Assembly: GCF_031181385.1 (NCBI RefSeq)
Contig: NZ_JAPSKV010000012.1
Coordinates: forward strand, 62,001-126,000
Length of the DNA stretch: 64,000 nt
DNA from: Fredinandcohnia onubensis
Lineage (GTDB): Bacteria; Bacillota; Bacilli; Bacillales; Bacillaceae_L
Direction: 5' to 3'
The first letter of the stretch is position 1. Each line of letters starts with the position of its first letter. This document shows, piece by piece, positions 35,737-45,332 of the stretch. The notes below the pieces were generated by a model that saw only the letters and a program-made list of their open reading frames with translations, searched no databases and was not told where the DNA came from. The translations under genes and the position numbers were made by a program.

Positions 35737-35850
35737 TTAACTTTATTCAGGCGCAATTTAAATTCGCCTGAATAAAGTTAAAGCCTCCGGCGGATGCCAC
35801 AGATTTTCAAAGGAAGTTTATCGAGCAAGCTCGATAAAATCTGGGCGCAA
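35737..35850. repeat. Palindromic intergenic element between fur and yqzK
   Basis: A perfect 17-bp inverted repeat (35737-35753 with 35765-35781, 11-base loop) is followed by GCCTCCGGCGGATG and a nested hairpin in which TTATCGAGC pairs with GCTCGATAA inside CAGATTT...AAATCTG. The GCCTCCGGCGGATG block resembles sequences I recall as recurrent in Bacillus intergenic DNA. Only one copy occurs in this window. Confidence 0.75.
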
Positions 35851-35885
35851 ATAAGCCAAGGCGTATTTGATTGGAGGATTACTAG

Positions 35886-36113
35886 ATGAGACAATGGTTT
35901 CGTGTTGTATATGATACGTTAAAGGTTTTTGTATTGTTTACTGGATGCACAATTCTTTTTTATTATGGTATTATATGGATTAATGAGGAATATCAAAATT
36001 ATCACAAGTATGATGAGCCAGAAGGTTCCTCAGTGAAGGCAACCTCAATGATTGAAGAGAAAGAGGAAGGCCTATTAGACAGATTACTGTTTTTTTACCG
36101 AAATGGGGAGTAG
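35886..36113 (+). CDS. yqzK: YqzK, DUF4227 membrane protein
   Basis: A 75-residue protein with one membrane helix (about residues 13-31, [17 protein letters not shown]) and an acidic cytosolic or external tail. It occupies the fur-xerD position of B. subtilis YqzK. The function is unknown. It ends six bases before xerD, so it is probably co-transcribed with it. Confidence 0.85.
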   Translation: MRQWFRVVYDTLKVFVLFTGCTILFYYGIIWINEEYQNYHKYDEPEGSSVKATSMIEEKEEGLLDRLLFFYRNGE

Positions 36114-36119
36114 AGACCA

Positions 36120-37010
36120 GTGGAAGATCAACTAAAGGATTATTTGCATTATTTAGTTGTCGAAAGAAGACTTGCAACAAATACAGTAAAATCCTATGAG
36201 CGAGATTTAAAAAAGTATTATCAGTATGTTACCAAGGTTGAAAATATTACTGCCTTTAATGATGTAAATCGTCTTCACGTTATTCATTTTTTGAAGCATT
36301 TAAAGGAACAAGGGAATTCATCAAGAACATTGGCTAGACATATTGCGTCGATACGGTCATTTCATAAGTTTTTGTTTCGTGATAAATTAACTGACCATGA
36401 TCCTACTGAACAGATTGAAACGCCGCAAGCAGAACGTAAATTGCCCAAGGTATTAAACATTTCTGAAGTAGAGGCATTGTTAGATGCACCTAAATTGGAC
36501 AACCCACTTGGAATCCGCGATAAGGCAATGCTTGAGCTCTTATATGCGACAGGCCTTCGGGTTAGCGAACTCATAAACTTAAATTTAGCCGATATCCACT
36601 TATCGATGGGTTTCATTAGATGTCTTGGAAAAGGGAATAAGGAGCGAATTGTCCCACTTGGAAGTGTTGCAACAAAGGCATTACAAGCTTATTTAGATAA
36701 TGGTCGCGCTCAACTAGTGAAACGAAAAAAAATAGACGCTTTTTTTGTGAATCATCATGGTAATCGCTTGACAAGACAAGGCTTCTGGAAAAATTTAAAG
36801 AAAATTGCTAAAGAGGCTCAAATTGAAAAAGAACTTACACCACATACCCTTCGTCACTCATTTGCGACTCATCTTTTGGAAAATGGTGCAGACCTACGAG
36901 CCGTGCAAGAAATGCTCGGACATGCAGATATTTCAACCACGCAAATATATACACATGTTACAAAGACGCGTCTTAAAGATGTTTATAAAACGTATCATCC
37001 ACGTGCTTAG
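36120..37010 (+). CDS. xerD: Tyrosine recombinase XerD
   Basis: A 296-residue site-specific recombinase (RipX/XerD) that with XerC resolves chromosome dimers at dif. The N-terminal SAM-like core-binding domain (1-90) is followed by the catalytic domain with Arg in ATGLRVSEL, Lys near [26 protein letters not shown] and the nucleophile Tyr in [11 protein letters not shown] 36120 is the start, with GGGGAG upstream. The order fur-yqzK-xerD-deoB is conserved in Bacillus. Confidence 0.95.
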   Translation: MEDQLKDYLHYLVVERRLATNTVKSYERDLKKYYQYVTKVENITAFNDVNRLHVIHFLKHLKEQGNSSRTLARHIASIRSFHKFLFRDKLTDHDPTEQIETPQAERKLPKVLNISEVEALLDAPKLDNPLGIRDKAMLELLYATGLRVSELINLNLADIHLSMGFIRCLGKGNKERIVPLGSVATKALQAYLDNGRAQLVKRKKIDAFFVNHHGNRLTRQGFWKNLKKIAKEAQIEKELTPHTLRHSFATHLLENGADLRAVQEMLGHADISTTQIYTHVTKTRLKDVYKTYHPRA

Positions 37011-37015
37011 TAGAT

Positions 37016-37042
37016 TGCTAGACAAATCGTCTAGCTTTTTTT
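37016..37042 (+). terminator. Terminator after xerD
   Basis: GCTAGAC pairs with GTCTAGC, followed by seven T residues. Confidence 0.85.
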
Positions 37043-37222
37043 GTTATAATAATGTTATCAATTGACTATTACACTCATAATCTACTTGAAAATACATACT
37101 CTCACACGTATACTTTGAGATGTCAGACTTCTGACTACTGTATATGTATGAAATAATGAGTAACTTGAAGCTAGAAGGGAAAAATACAGCATAAGTATAG
37201 AATATATTCGGGAGGGATTTAC

Positions 37223-38416
37223 ATGTCTGGTTATACATATAAGCGAATTTTTCTAATTGTCATGGACTCTGTTGGAATTGGAGAAGCGCCTGATGCAAAA
37301 AAATTTGGTGATGAAGGTTCAGATACATTAGGACATATTGCGGAAAAAATGGATGGTTTACATATGCCGAACATGGCGAAGCTTGGCCTAAGTAATATCA
37401 GAGAAATAAAGGGAATACCTGTACAAGACGAGCCACTTGCTTACTATACGAAAATGCAAGAGGCATCAAATGGAAAAGATACAATGACTGGACATTGGGA
37501 AATCATGGGTCTACATATCGAAACACCATTTAAAGTTTTCCCTGATGGTTTTCCGAAAGAATTATTAGATGAAATTGAAAAACGTACTGGACGAGGAATA
37601 TTAGGGAATAAACCAGCATCAGGTACCGAAATTCTTGATGAGCTTGGTGAAGATCATATGAAGACGGGGAAATTAATTATCTATACTTCCGCGGATTCAG
37701 TTTTACAAATTGCCGCGCATGAGGAAATTGTACCTATAGATGAGCTTTATAAAATTTGTGAAATTGCACGTGAATTAACCCTGGATGAAAAATATATGGT
37801 AGGACGTATTATTGCTCGTCCATTCGTTGGGGAACCTGGTAATTTCACGAGAACATCAAACCGTCATGATTATGCCTTAAAGCCATTTGAACGAACTGTA
37901 ATGAATGAGTTAAGTGATAGTGGGCTTGATGTAATTGCAATCGGTAAAATATCAGATATTTATGATGGAGAAGGCGTTACTCAGTCACTGCGAACAAAGT
38001 CAAATATGGATGGAATTGATAAATTAGTCGAAACACTTGATATGGATTTTACAGGCTTAAGCTTCTTAAATTTGGTTGATTTTGATGCATTGTTTGGACA
38101 TCGCAGGGATCCTGTAGGCTATGGAAAGGCTTTAGAGGAGTATGATGCTCGTTTACCTGAAGTATTTGAAAATCTTACGGATGACGATTTATTGATTATC
38201 ACAGCAGACCATGGAAACGACCCGGTCCATTCTGGAACAGATCATACACGAGAATATGTTCCATTATTGGTGTACACCAAAAAAATGAATGGCGGAAAGG
38301 AATTACCATTACGTTCAACGTTTGCGGATGTTGGTGCAACAGTAGCAGATAATTTTAATGTAACACCACCTAAACACGGAAAAAGCTTTCTAGCAGAAAT
38401 TAATGGAGGAAATTAG
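37223..38416 (+). CDS. deoB: Phosphopentomutase DeoB (Drm)
   Basis: A 397-residue alkaline-phosphatase-superfamily phosphopentomutase that interconverts (deoxy)ribose 1- and 5-phosphates. Metal-binding motifs [22 protein letters not shown] (phosphorylated Thr), [11 protein letters not shown] and TADHGND are present. RBS GGGAGGG precedes the ATG. It opens a salvage operon with pupG and pdp. Confidence 0.96.
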   Translation: MSGYTYKRIFLIVMDSVGIGEAPDAKKFGDEGSDTLGHIAEKMDGLHMPNMAKLGLSNIREIKGIPVQDEPLAYYTKMQEASNGKDTMTGHWEIMGLHIETPFKVFPDGFPKELLDEIEKRTGRGILGNKPASGTEILDELGEDHMKTGKLIIYTSADSVLQIAAHEEIVPIDELYKICEIARELTLDEKYMVGRIIARPFVGEPGNFTRTSNRHDYALKPFERTVMNELSDSGLDVIAIGKISDIYDGEGVTQSLRTKSNMDGIDKLVETLDMDFTGLSFLNLVDFDALFGHRRDPVGYGKALEEYDARLPEVFENLTDDDLLIITADHGNDPVHSGTDHTREYVPLLVYTKKMNGGKELPLRSTFADVGATVADNFNVTPPKHGKSFLAEINGGN

Positions 38417-38417
38417 A

Positions 38418-39230
38418 ATGGATAAGAATGTTATTGAAAAATCAGTACAATTTTTAAAAGAGAAAAGCCCTACTACACCTGAAATTGGGTTAATACTAGG
38501 TTCAGGACTTGGTGTTTTGGCGGATGAAATTGAAAATCCAATAAAAGTGCCTTATGACCAAATTCCTGAGTTTCCAGTGTCTACTGTTGAGGGTCATGCT
38601 GGTCAACTCGTATTTGGTACATTACAAGGAAAATCAGTTGTTGCAATGCAGGGACGTTTTCACTTTTACGAAGGTTATAGTCTAGATAAAGTCACATTCC
38701 CTGTTCGCGTTATGAAAGAGCTAGGTGTCACAACTCTAGTTGTTACGAATGCTGCGGGTGGAGTGAATGAATCGTTTCAACCTGGTGATTTAATGATTAT
38801 TTCAGATCATTTGAATTTCGGTCAAAACCCATTAATTGGACCAAACGATTCAAGATTTGGAGCAAGATTTCCGGATATGTCAGAAGCATATACAAAGGAA
38901 CTCAGAACAATTACTAAAGAAGTAGCGAATGAATTGAATATTTCAATCAAGGAAGGCGTCTATGTTGGGATGACGGGACCATCTTATGAAACACCTGCAG
39001 AAATTAAAATGCTTCGTACACTTGGGGGCGATGCAGTTGGAATGTCAACAGTTCCCGAGGTGATTGTTGCACGTCATGCAAATTTAAAGGTACTAGGAAT
39101 TTCCTGTATTTCAAATATGGCAGCAGGTATTTTAGATCAGCCCCTAACCCATGATGAAGTAATTGAAACAACGGAAAAAGTAAAAACTGACTTTTTATCA
39201 CTAGTTAAACAGATTGTTAAAAAAATCTAG
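38418..39230 (+). CDS. pupG: Purine nucleoside phosphorylase (trimeric type) PupG
   Basis: A 270-residue PNP family 2 enzyme cleaving purine (deoxy)nucleosides with phosphate. The phosphate loop [27 protein letters not shown] and VTNAAGG motifs are visible. ATG 38418 is preceded by GGAGG; an in-frame ATG at 38403 would overlap deoB and use no ribosome site. Only one base separates it from the deoB stop. Confidence 0.95.
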   Translation: MDKNVIEKSVQFLKEKSPTTPEIGLILGSGLGVLADEIENPIKVPYDQIPEFPVSTVEGHAGQLVFGTLQGKSVVAMQGRFHFYEGYSLDKVTFPVRVMKELGVTTLVVTNAAGGVNESFQPGDLMIISDHLNFGQNPLIGPNDSRFGARFPDMSEAYTKELRTITKEVANELNISIKEGVYVGMTGPSYETPAEIKMLRTLGGDAVGMSTVPEVIVARHANLKVLGISCISNMAAGILDQPLTHDEVIETTEKVKTDFLSLVKQIVKKI

Positions 39231-39270
39231 GTCAAACCACTAAAGAAGAGAATAGAAAAAGGTGAAAACA

Positions 39271-40572
39271 ATGAGAATGGTGGATTTAATCGAAAAAAAA
39301 CGTGATGGTAAGGAATTAACATCAGAAGAAATTTCATTTGTTGTTGCCGGATATACAAATGGTGAAATCCCTGATTATCAAATGAGTGCTTTTACGATGG
39401 CTGTTTTTTTTAAGGGAATGACAAAGCAGGAACAAGCGGATTTTACAATGGCAATGGTTCAGTCTGGTGATACGATTGACCTTTCAGGTATTGAAGGGAT
39501 CAAAGTTGATAAGCATAGCACGGGTGGTGTAGGTGATACGACCACGTTGGTGCTTGCTCCACTCGTTGCGTCTGTGGGGGTACCAGTTGCAAAAATGTCA
39601 GGTAGAGGGTTAGGACATACTGGTGGAACGATCGATAAACTAGAATCAGTTTCAGGCTTTCATGTAGAAATTAATAATGATGAATTTATTCGTCTTGTCA
39701 ATCAAAATAAGGTAGCTGTCATCGGTCAAAGTGGAAATTTAACACCTGCAGATAAAAAATTATATGCGTTAAGGGATGTTACAGCCACTGTAAACAGCAT
39801 TCCTTTGATTGCGAGCTCAATCATGAGTAAGAAAATTGCAGCGGGAGCAGATGCTATTGTTTTAGATGTGAAAACAGGAGCAGGTGCATTTATGAAGGAT
39901 TTAGATGATGCAAAGGAATTAGCAAAAACAATGGTTGATATCGGGAATAATGTAGGCAGGAATACGATGGCGATTATTTCAGATATGAGCCAACCGCTTG
40001 GGTTTGCGATTGGTAATGCACTGGAGGTTAAAGAGGCGATTGATACGCTAAAAGGGGAAGGTCCTGATGATTTACAAGAGCTTTGCCTCGTTTTAGGAAG
40101 TCAAATGGTGTTACTTGCAAAAAAAGCGAACTCTCTTGAAGAAGCTAGAGGCTTGCTTGAGGAATCCATTAAAAATGGTAAAGCACTAGAATCCTTTAAA
40201 ACTTTTTTATCTTCACAAGGTGGAGATCCATCTGTCGTAGATTCACCGGATAAACTTCCAAAAGCAACATACAAATTTGAATTTGAAGCTGAATCAGAAG
40301 GCTATGTTTCAGAGATTATTGCAGATTCCATCGGGACTGCCGCGATGCTTTTAGGTGCGGGAAGAGCAACAAAGGAATCATCTATTGATTTGGCTGTTGG
40401 GCTTGTACTCCGAAAGAAAATTGGCGACAAAGTTTCAAAAGGGGAAAGCTTGGTAACCATTCATAGTAATTTTGAAAATATTAATGAGATTAAAAAGAAA
40501 CTCTCAGAAAGTATCATGATCTCACGAGAACCAGTAACAGCACCAACATTAATCATTGATAAAATTTCATGA
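39271..40572 (+). CDS. pdp: Pyrimidine-nucleoside phosphorylase Pdp
   Basis: A 433-residue enzyme, the same length as B. subtilis Pdp, phosphorolysing uridine and thymidine. The family signature [19 protein letters not shown] is present, with the glycine-rich phosphate loop [11 protein letters not shown] and a C-terminal alpha/beta hammerhead domain. ATG 39271 has AAGGTG upstream; the upstream in-frame GTG at 39262 is part of that site. Confidence 0.96.
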   Translation: MRMVDLIEKKRDGKELTSEEISFVVAGYTNGEIPDYQMSAFTMAVFFKGMTKQEQADFTMAMVQSGDTIDLSGIEGIKVDKHSTGGVGDTTTLVLAPLVASVGVPVAKMSGRGLGHTGGTIDKLESVSGFHVEINNDEFIRLVNQNKVAVIGQSGNLTPADKKLYALRDVTATVNSIPLIASSIMSKKIAAGADAIVLDVKTGAGAFMKDLDDAKELAKTMVDIGNNVGRNTMAIISDMSQPLGFAIGNALEVKEAIDTLKGEGPDDLQELCLVLGSQMVLLAKKANSLEEARGLLEESIKNGKALESFKTFLSSQGGDPSVVDSPDKLPKATYKFEFEAESEGYVSEIIADSIGTAAMLLGAGRATKESSIDLAVGLVLRKKIGDKVSKGESLVTIHSNFENINEIKKKLSESIMISREPVTAPTLIIDKIS

Positions 40573-40584
40573 ATTCACATGCAT

Positions 40585-40613
40585 GCCGAGGATAAAATCC
40601 TCGGTTTTTTTAT
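40585..40613 (+). terminator. Terminator after pdp
   Basis: CCGAGGA pairs with TCCTCGG, followed by a T run. It ends the deoB-pupG-pdp transcript. Confidence 0.85.
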
Positions 40614-40676
40614 TTTTTGTATATTTTTTAATTTCTTGGAAAAAATGGGAAGGTATAAAGAATGGAGGGTTTGGAG

Positions 40677-41840
40677 ATGAAACGCGTATTTTTTAGTCTG
40701 TTAATTTCAACACTGATAATTTTTACTTTTAGCCCTTTCGCTTCCGCACAGGAATCAACTGTTGATTTAGCGAATAATGCAAAATCTGCAATTCTTATTG
40801 AACGTGATACAGGAAAGGTTCTTTACGAGAAAAATAGTGATGAAAAGCTTTCCCCTGCAAGTATGACAAAAATCATGACAATGCTGTTAATCATGGAAGC
40901 CTTAGATAAAGGTAGTATCACCTATTCTGAGAAAGTTAGAACAAGTGAACACGCCGCATCCATGGGTGGATCACAAATATTCCTTGAGCCAGGCGAAGAA
41001 ATGACGGTTGAAGAAATGCTAAAAGGAATTGCAATCGGTTCGGGAAATGATGCATCAGTAGCCATGGCAGAAAAAATAGCTGGTTCAGAAGAAGCTTTCG
41101 TTGAAATGATGAATAATAAGGTGGAGGAATTAGGCCTTAAAAATACATTATTTCAAAATCCAACTGGCCTTCCTGCGGAAAATCATTATAGCTCAGCCCA
41201 CGACATGGCAATCATGGCAAAGGAATTGCTAAAATACGAGGATATTACTAAATTCACGGGTCAATACGAGGATTATTTACGTCAAAACACTGAAAATAAG
41301 TTTTGGCTTGTTAATACCAATCGCCTTGTACGATTTTATCCAGGTGTGGATGGTTTAAAAACTGGCTTTACAACAGAGGCAAAATATTGCTTAACAGCTA
41401 CTGCTGAAAAGGAAGATATGCGTCTAATCTCTGTTATCTTTGGAGCTCCAACACCAAAGGATCGTAATGCTCAAGTATCAAAAATGCTTGACTATGGCTT
41501 TAGTCAGTACAAGACACACCCTTTATATGAGCGCAATCAGGAAGTTGCTGAAGCAAAGGTAAGTAAGGGTAGTGAAAAGAAGATAAAGCTTGTTACATCA
41601 GAACCAATTTCCCTTTTAACGAAAAAAGGTGAAAAAGTTGATGATGTACAAAAAGAAGTGGTTGTAGCTGAAAAGCTGAATGCGCCTATTAAAAAAGGTG
41701 ACGAAATAGGAAAACTGGTTATTAAAAAAGATGGAAAAGTACTAAGTGAAAGCCCACTTGTTGCTGACAAAGATATTGATTCTGCTAGTTGGTGGAAATT
41801 ATTTAAGCGCACGATGGGATCGTTTAATAAAACTCCTTAA
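40677..41840 (+). CDS. dacF: D-alanyl-D-alanine carboxypeptidase DacF
   Basis: A 387-residue low-molecular-weight PBP, class C type 5. The signal peptide ends near FASAQ. The active-site tetrad is S62-M-T-K65, then SGN in GSGND and KTG in DGLKTGF. The C-terminal beta-rich PBP5 domain and a terminal amphipathic helix (WWKLFKRTMGSF) anchor it to the membrane. DacF trims D-Ala from forespore peptidoglycan stems; in B. subtilis it is sigma-F dependent and lies just upstream of spoIIA, as here. ATG 40677 has GGAGG eight bases upstream. Confidence 0.95.
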   Translation: MKRVFFSLLISTLIIFTFSPFASAQESTVDLANNAKSAILIERDTGKVLYEKNSDEKLSPASMTKIMTMLLIMEALDKGSITYSEKVRTSEHAASMGGSQIFLEPGEEMTVEEMLKGIAIGSGNDASVAMAEKIAGSEEAFVEMMNNKVEELGLKNTLFQNPTGLPAENHYSSAHDMAIMAKELLKYEDITKFTGQYEDYLRQNTENKFWLVNTNRLVRFYPGVDGLKTGFTTEAKYCLTATAEKEDMRLISVIFGAPTPKDRNAQVSKMLDYGFSQYKTHPLYERNQEVAEAKVSKGSEKKIKLVTSEPISLLTKKGEKVDDVQKEVVVAEKLNAPIKKGDEIGKLVIKKDGKVLSESPLVADKDIDSASWWKLFKRTMGSFNKTP

Positions 41841-41861
41841 GAATTTTCAATATAGTTCTTG

Positions 41862-41990
41862 GTGTCTAGCTCCAGCGCCTAGCCCCTCGAGGTCACAAGC
41901 CAATCTGTCAAGAAGGTTAAAGAACAACCTTCTAGCCAGCTCGTCTTGTGCTTGTCGGGGCTGTTCAAGGCACTTGCGCATTTCTGATTT
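41862..41990 (-). repeat. Dispersed structured intergenic repeat, copy 2 (inverted)
   Basis: Read on the minus strand, this ends with GACCTCGAGGGGCTAG plus GCGCTGGAGCTAGAC, the same block that ends copy 1 at 13366-13395. Both copies begin with GCGCAAG. The interior differs but again folds: AGAAGGTT pairs with AACCTTCT. The ends pair (41874-41879 with 41969-41974). It lies between dacF and the spoIIA promoter. Confidence 0.85.
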
Positions 41991-42023
41991 TTTTGCCGAA
42001 TGAACACTAGTTTTGTCATCTAG

Positions 42024-42050
42024 AAGGATTCTACCATGTAAATAGCGAAA
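42024..42050 (+). promoter_or_regulatory. Probable sigma-H promoter of spoIIA
   Basis: AAGGATT (42024-42030) and AGCGAAA (42044-42050), about 13 bases apart, resemble the sigma-H elements AGGAWWW and RNNGAAT. The spoIIA operon is sigma-H dependent in B. subtilis. Confidence 0.6.
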
Positions 42051-42085
42051 AGACTCACTATACGATTTTAAGGAGGCATTGTAAA

Positions 42086-42436
42086 GTGAGTCTTGGTATT
42101 GAACTTGAGGTAAAACACAATGTGTTATGTATTCGGCTTACAGGTGAGCTAGACCATCATACAGCTGAAGAATTGAGGTTAAAGGTAACAGATACGATTG
42201 AAAGTAATCAAATTAATCACATCTTATTGAATCTTGAAAAGCTTAGTTTTATGGATAGCTCAGGATTAGGTGTCATTTTAGGAAGATACAAACAAATCAA
42301 AAATTTAGGAGGAGAAATGGTTGTTTGTTCAATTTCTCCGCAGGTCGAACGTTTATTTGAAATGTCAGGCCTTTTCAAAATCATTCGACTAGAGCGTAGT
42401 GAGTCGTTCGCGCTACAGTCATTGGGGGTGGCGTAA
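42086..42436 (+). CDS. spoIIAA: Anti-sigma-F factor antagonist SpoIIAA
   Basis: A 116-residue STAS-domain protein. The phosphorylation-site serine is in [14 protein letters not shown]. The unphosphorylated form displaces sigma-F from SpoIIAB; SpoIIE dephosphorylates it. It starts at GTG 42086 with GGAGG upstream. Its TAA overlaps the spoIIAB ATG by one base, so translation is coupled. Confidence 0.97.
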   Translation: MSLGIELEVKHNVLCIRLTGELDHHTAEELRLKVTDTIESNQINHILLNLEKLSFMDSSGLGVILGRYKQIKNLGGEMVVCSISPQVERLFEMSGLFKIIRLERSESFALQSLGVA

Positions 42437-42876
42437 TGAAAAACGAAATGCACCTTCAGTTTTCTGCACTAAGCCAAAACGAATCATTTGCTCGTGTTGC
42501 AGTAGCAGCATTTATTACACAACTCGATCCAACCTTAGACGAACTTACAGAAATTAAGACAGTTGTGTCTGAGGCCGTAACAAACTCAATTATTCATGGA
42601 TATGAAAGTGACCCAAGCGGGATTGTTTATATTTCATGCACAATTGAAGACAGTACTGTATATATCACCATTAGAGATGAAGGAATTGGAATTAATAATC
42701 TCGATGAAGCAAGGCAGCCATTGTTTACAACAAAGCCGGAACTTGAACGCTCGGGTATGGGCTTTACAATCATGGAAAATTTCATGGATGAGTTTGATGT
42801 GGAAACAGGTACAGCTAGAGGTACAACTTTACGGCTAACAAAGCATTTATCAAAGAGTAAAGCGTTATGCAATTAA
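42436..42876 (+). CDS. spoIIAB: Anti-sigma-F factor / serine kinase SpoIIAB
   Basis: A 146-residue GHKL-fold kinase that binds sigma-F and phosphorylates SpoIIAA with ATP. The N box is [13 protein letters not shown], the G1 box RDEGIGI and the G2 region [14 protein letters not shown]. It is overlapped by spoIIAA and followed closely by sigF. Confidence 0.97.
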   Translation: MKNEMHLQFSALSQNESFARVAVAAFITQLDPTLDELTEIKTVVSEAVTNSIIHGYESDPSGIVYISCTIEDSTVYITIRDEGIGINNLDEARQPLFTTKPELERSGMGFTIMENFMDEFDVETGTARGTTLRLTKHLSKSKALCN

Positions 42877-42888
42877 GGAGACTTGCCA

Positions 42889-43647
42889 ATGGATGTGGAG
42901 GTCAAGAACACCAAAAGTGAAACGTATTTAAAAGATAATGAAGTTAAGAATTTAATCAAACTCAGTCAAGAAGGACGACAAGAAGCGCGTGATTTAATCG
43001 TCCAAAAGAATATGAGGTTAGTTTGGTCTGTTGTACAAAGGTTTTTAAATCGAGGCTATGAACCAGATGATTTGTTTCAAATAGGCTGCATTGGACTTTT
43101 GAAGTCAGTTGATAAATTTGATTTATCATATGACGTGAAATTTTCAACCTACGCTGTACCAATGATTATCGGTGAAATTCAACGTTTTATACGAGATGAT
43201 GGAACGGTAAAAGTAAGTCGTTCCTTAAAGGAGACCGGAAATAAAATCCGAAAAGCCAAGGATGAATTGTCAAAGCAGTTTGGTAGGGTTCCTACGATTG
43301 CAGAGATTGCTGAATACTTGGAAATTACTCCCGAGGATGTTGTTTTAGCACAAGAGGCAAGTCGAGCACCTTCATCGATTCATGAAACGGTATATGAAAA
43401 TGATGGTGATCCGATTACTTTACTTGATCAAATAGCGGATAATAATGAAACAAAATGGTTTGATAAAATTGCTTTAAAAGAAGCAATTCGCGAGTTAGAC
43501 GAGCGTGAGAGACTAATCGTTTTTCTTCGCTATTACAAGGATCAAACCCAATCTGAAGTCGCAACTAGGCTAGGTATATCCCAAGTTCAAGTATCGCGGC
43601 TAGAGAAAAAAATATTGCAGCAAATGAAAGACCGAATGGACGTTTGA
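42889..43647 (+). CDS. sigF: RNA polymerase sigma-F factor
   Basis: A 252-residue sigma-70-family factor, the first forespore-specific sigma. Region 2 is seen as RLVWSVVQRFLNRGYEPDDLFQ...KFDLSYDVKFSTYAVPMI, region 3 as KVSRSLKETGNKIRK, and region 4 ends in the helix-turn-helix SEVATRLGISQVQVSRLEK. ATG 42889 has AAGGAG eight bases upstream; the TTG at 42883 is too close. A terminator overlaps the stop. Confidence 0.97.
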   Translation: MDVEVKNTKSETYLKDNEVKNLIKLSQEGRQEARDLIVQKNMRLVWSVVQRFLNRGYEPDDLFQIGCIGLLKSVDKFDLSYDVKFSTYAVPMIIGEIQRFIRDDGTVKVSRSLKETGNKIRKAKDELSKQFGRVPTIAEIAEYLEITPEDVVLAQEASRAPSSIHETVYENDGDPITLLDQIADNNETKWFDKIALKEAIRELDERERLIVFLRYYKDQTQSEVATRLGISQVQVSRLEKKILQQMKDRMDV

Positions 43648-43666
43648 TCCATTCGGTTTTTTGTTT
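43631..43666 (+). terminator. Terminator of the spoIIA operon
   Basis: A perfect 10-bp stem, ACCGAATGGA with TCCATTCGGT, is followed by TTTTTTG. The loop contains the sigF stop. Confidence 0.88.
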
Positions 43667-43715
43667 TTGCTCATTTAATAAAGCCGTGGTAATTCTTGGA
43701 GTTTGCTGTCTAATC

Positions 43716-43744
43716 GCATTAGAAAATAAAGATTTAACATACTA
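43716..43744 (+). promoter_or_regulatory. Probable sigma-G promoter of spoVA
   Basis: GCATT (43716-43720), a 17-base spacer and CATACTA (43738-43744) fit the sigma-G pattern (GHATR and CATNHTA). spoVA is sigma-G dependent in B. subtilis. Confidence 0.65.
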
Positions 43745-43781
43745 CTTATATAAGGAAAACAATGTGTAGGGTGTGAAAGTG

Positions 43782-44402
43782 ATGGAAAAATCAATTTATC
43801 TCCGAATGCGCCATCGCGTACTAGTACAACCCAATGCCACAATAAAAATAGGACAAATCGTACAGATTAGTGCGGAAGAAAAGGTTGCACAGGAAATTAA
43901 AAATATCATCATTCATCAAGTAAGTAAAAAAGACAAAAACATTGTTGTCATTGATGTAATGAAGGTAATCGATCAAATCAGAAGACAATTTCCTCAAATT
44001 GACGTTCAGACTGTAGGACCTGCCCAAACAATCATTGAAATTGCCATAAAGAAAAGAAGGTTTACACCTGCACTATTTGTGGCAGTTTGGTTTTTATTAT
44101 TTGTAGGAGCTGCACTTACCATGATGAATTTCCATGAAGATGTATCAATGAGGGAGGTTCATATTCGCATCTATACGATGATTACTGGTGATGAGGTTCT
44201 AAAACCATTGCTTTTCCAAATTCCGTATTCAATAGGTTTAGGTCTAGGGATGATTTTATTTTTTAATCACTTCTTCCGCAAACGTCTTAACGAAGAACCA
44301 AGTCCACTTGAAGTAGAAATGTTTAATTACCAACAGGATTTAGATAATTATCTCATTATTACAGAAAATAAAGAAAGCATGAAACACATCGATGACAATT
44401 AA
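43782..44402 (+). CDS. spoVAA: Stage V sporulation protein AA
   Basis: A 206-residue protein with a soluble N-terminal half and two membrane helices (about residues 92-112 and 140-165). NFHEDVSMREVHIRIY and RLNEEPSPLEVEMFNYQ are nearly invariant in the family. SpoVA proteins carry dipicolinic acid into the forespore and out at germination. GTG codons at 43773 and 43779 are alternative starts; ATG 43782 matches the B. subtilis N-terminus best. Confidence 0.95.
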   Translation: MEKSIYLRMRHRVLVQPNATIKIGQIVQISAEEKVAQEIKNIIIHQVSKKDKNIVVIDVMKVIDQIRRQFPQIDVQTVGPAQTIIEIAIKKRRFTPALFVAVWFLLFVGAALTMMNFHEDVSMREVHIRIYTMITGDEVLKPLLFQIPYSIGLGLGMILFFNHFFRKRLNEEPSPLEVEMFNYQQDLDNYLIITENKESMKHIDDN

Positions 44403-44811
44403 GGTCCTTCTTATTATTTTTCTAGGATTAGGAAGTGGACTAGCGGTTGGTGGCGGTTTTGTTGCCTTTCTGGCAGTATTAGGGATCATCCCAAGGCTTA
44501 CACAATTAACGAAGACGATGAAATTCATTCGTTTTTATGAATGGGGTGTAGTGCTCGGTGCTGTATTTGGTAGCTGGTTTACTCTGAATAAACAAATCTT
44601 TAATTTATGGGATTTAGTAGTACTTCCAGTGGGATTAGCGAGTGGGATCTTCGTTGGAATGTTGGCTGCTGCTCTTACTGAGGTACTGAATGTTTTTCCG
44701 ATATTAGCTAAGAGAATTGGAATTGAAAATAAAATCGTAATATTGGTCATGGCGATTGTTTTCGGAAAAATTGTAGGGTCCTTGTTCCAATGGATTTACT
44801 ATGTAAAATAA
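44392..44811 (+). CDS. spoVAB: Stage V sporulation protein AB
   Basis: A 139-residue membrane protein with about four helices and the glycine-rich LGLGSGLAVGGGFVAFL start. It belongs to the SpoVA dipicolinate channel set. Its ATG lies inside the end of spoVAA (11-base overlap). Confidence 0.95.
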   Translation: MTIKVLLIIFLGLGSGLAVGGGFVAFLAVLGIIPRLTQLTKTMKFIRFYEWGVVLGAVFGSWFTLNKQIFNLWDLVVLPVGLASGIFVGMLAAALTEVLNVFPILAKRIGIENKIVILVMAIVFGKIVGSLFQWIYYVK

Positions 44812-44848
44812 CATATTCTTAATTTTGCACGCGAGGAGTGAACATAAA

Positions 44849-45310
44849 GTGGCTACTAAGAAAAAGATTAAAGACGATTATAAAAATAGTATTAAGAAGT
44901 ACCAGCCAAAGCCACGATATTTTATTAATTGTGTTAAAGCATTTCTTGTAGGTGGAGCGATATGCTGTGTCGGACAAGGAATCCAAAATTTCTATATGAC
45001 AGTCTTTCATTTTTCAGAAAAAGATGTTGGAAATCCAACTGTAGCAACCCTTATTTTAATTTCTTCCTTGCTAACAGGTTTAGGTCTATACGATAAACTT
45101 GGTCAGTTTGCAGGAGCGGGGTCTGCAGTCCCTGTTACAGGATTTGCCAATTCAATGACAAGTGCCGCAATGGAATATAAAAGTGAAGGTATCGTATTAG
45201 GGATCGCTACAAATATGTTTAAGCTAGCAGGAAGTGTTATCGTATTTGGAGCAGTTTCTGCGTATATTGTGGGGATCATTCGATACTTCTTTAAACTCAC
45301 AATTTCTTGA
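44849..45310 (+). CDS. spoVAC: Stage V sporulation protein AC
   Basis: A 153-residue membrane protein and the mechanosensitive-type channel component of Spo[24 protein letters not shown] and FAGAGSAVPVTGFANSM are family hallmarks. The preferred start is GTG 44849 with GAGGAG upstream; a longer frame from 44825 is not conserved. Confidence 0.95.
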   Translation: MATKKKIKDDYKNSIKKYQPKPRYFINCVKAFLVGGAICCVGQGIQNFYMTVFHFSEKDVGNPTVATLILISSLLTGLGLYDKLGQFAGAGSAVPVTGFANSMTSAAMEYKSEGIVLGIATNMFKLAGSVIVFGAVSAYIVGIIRYFFKLTIS

Positions 45311-45332
45311 TGATTGCTAGGAGTGGACTTTA

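Noticed and set aside
35605-36119. dif recombination site near xerD
   Set aside because: The palindromes there do not look like the 28-bp dif layout, and dif is normally near the terminus rather than beside xerD.
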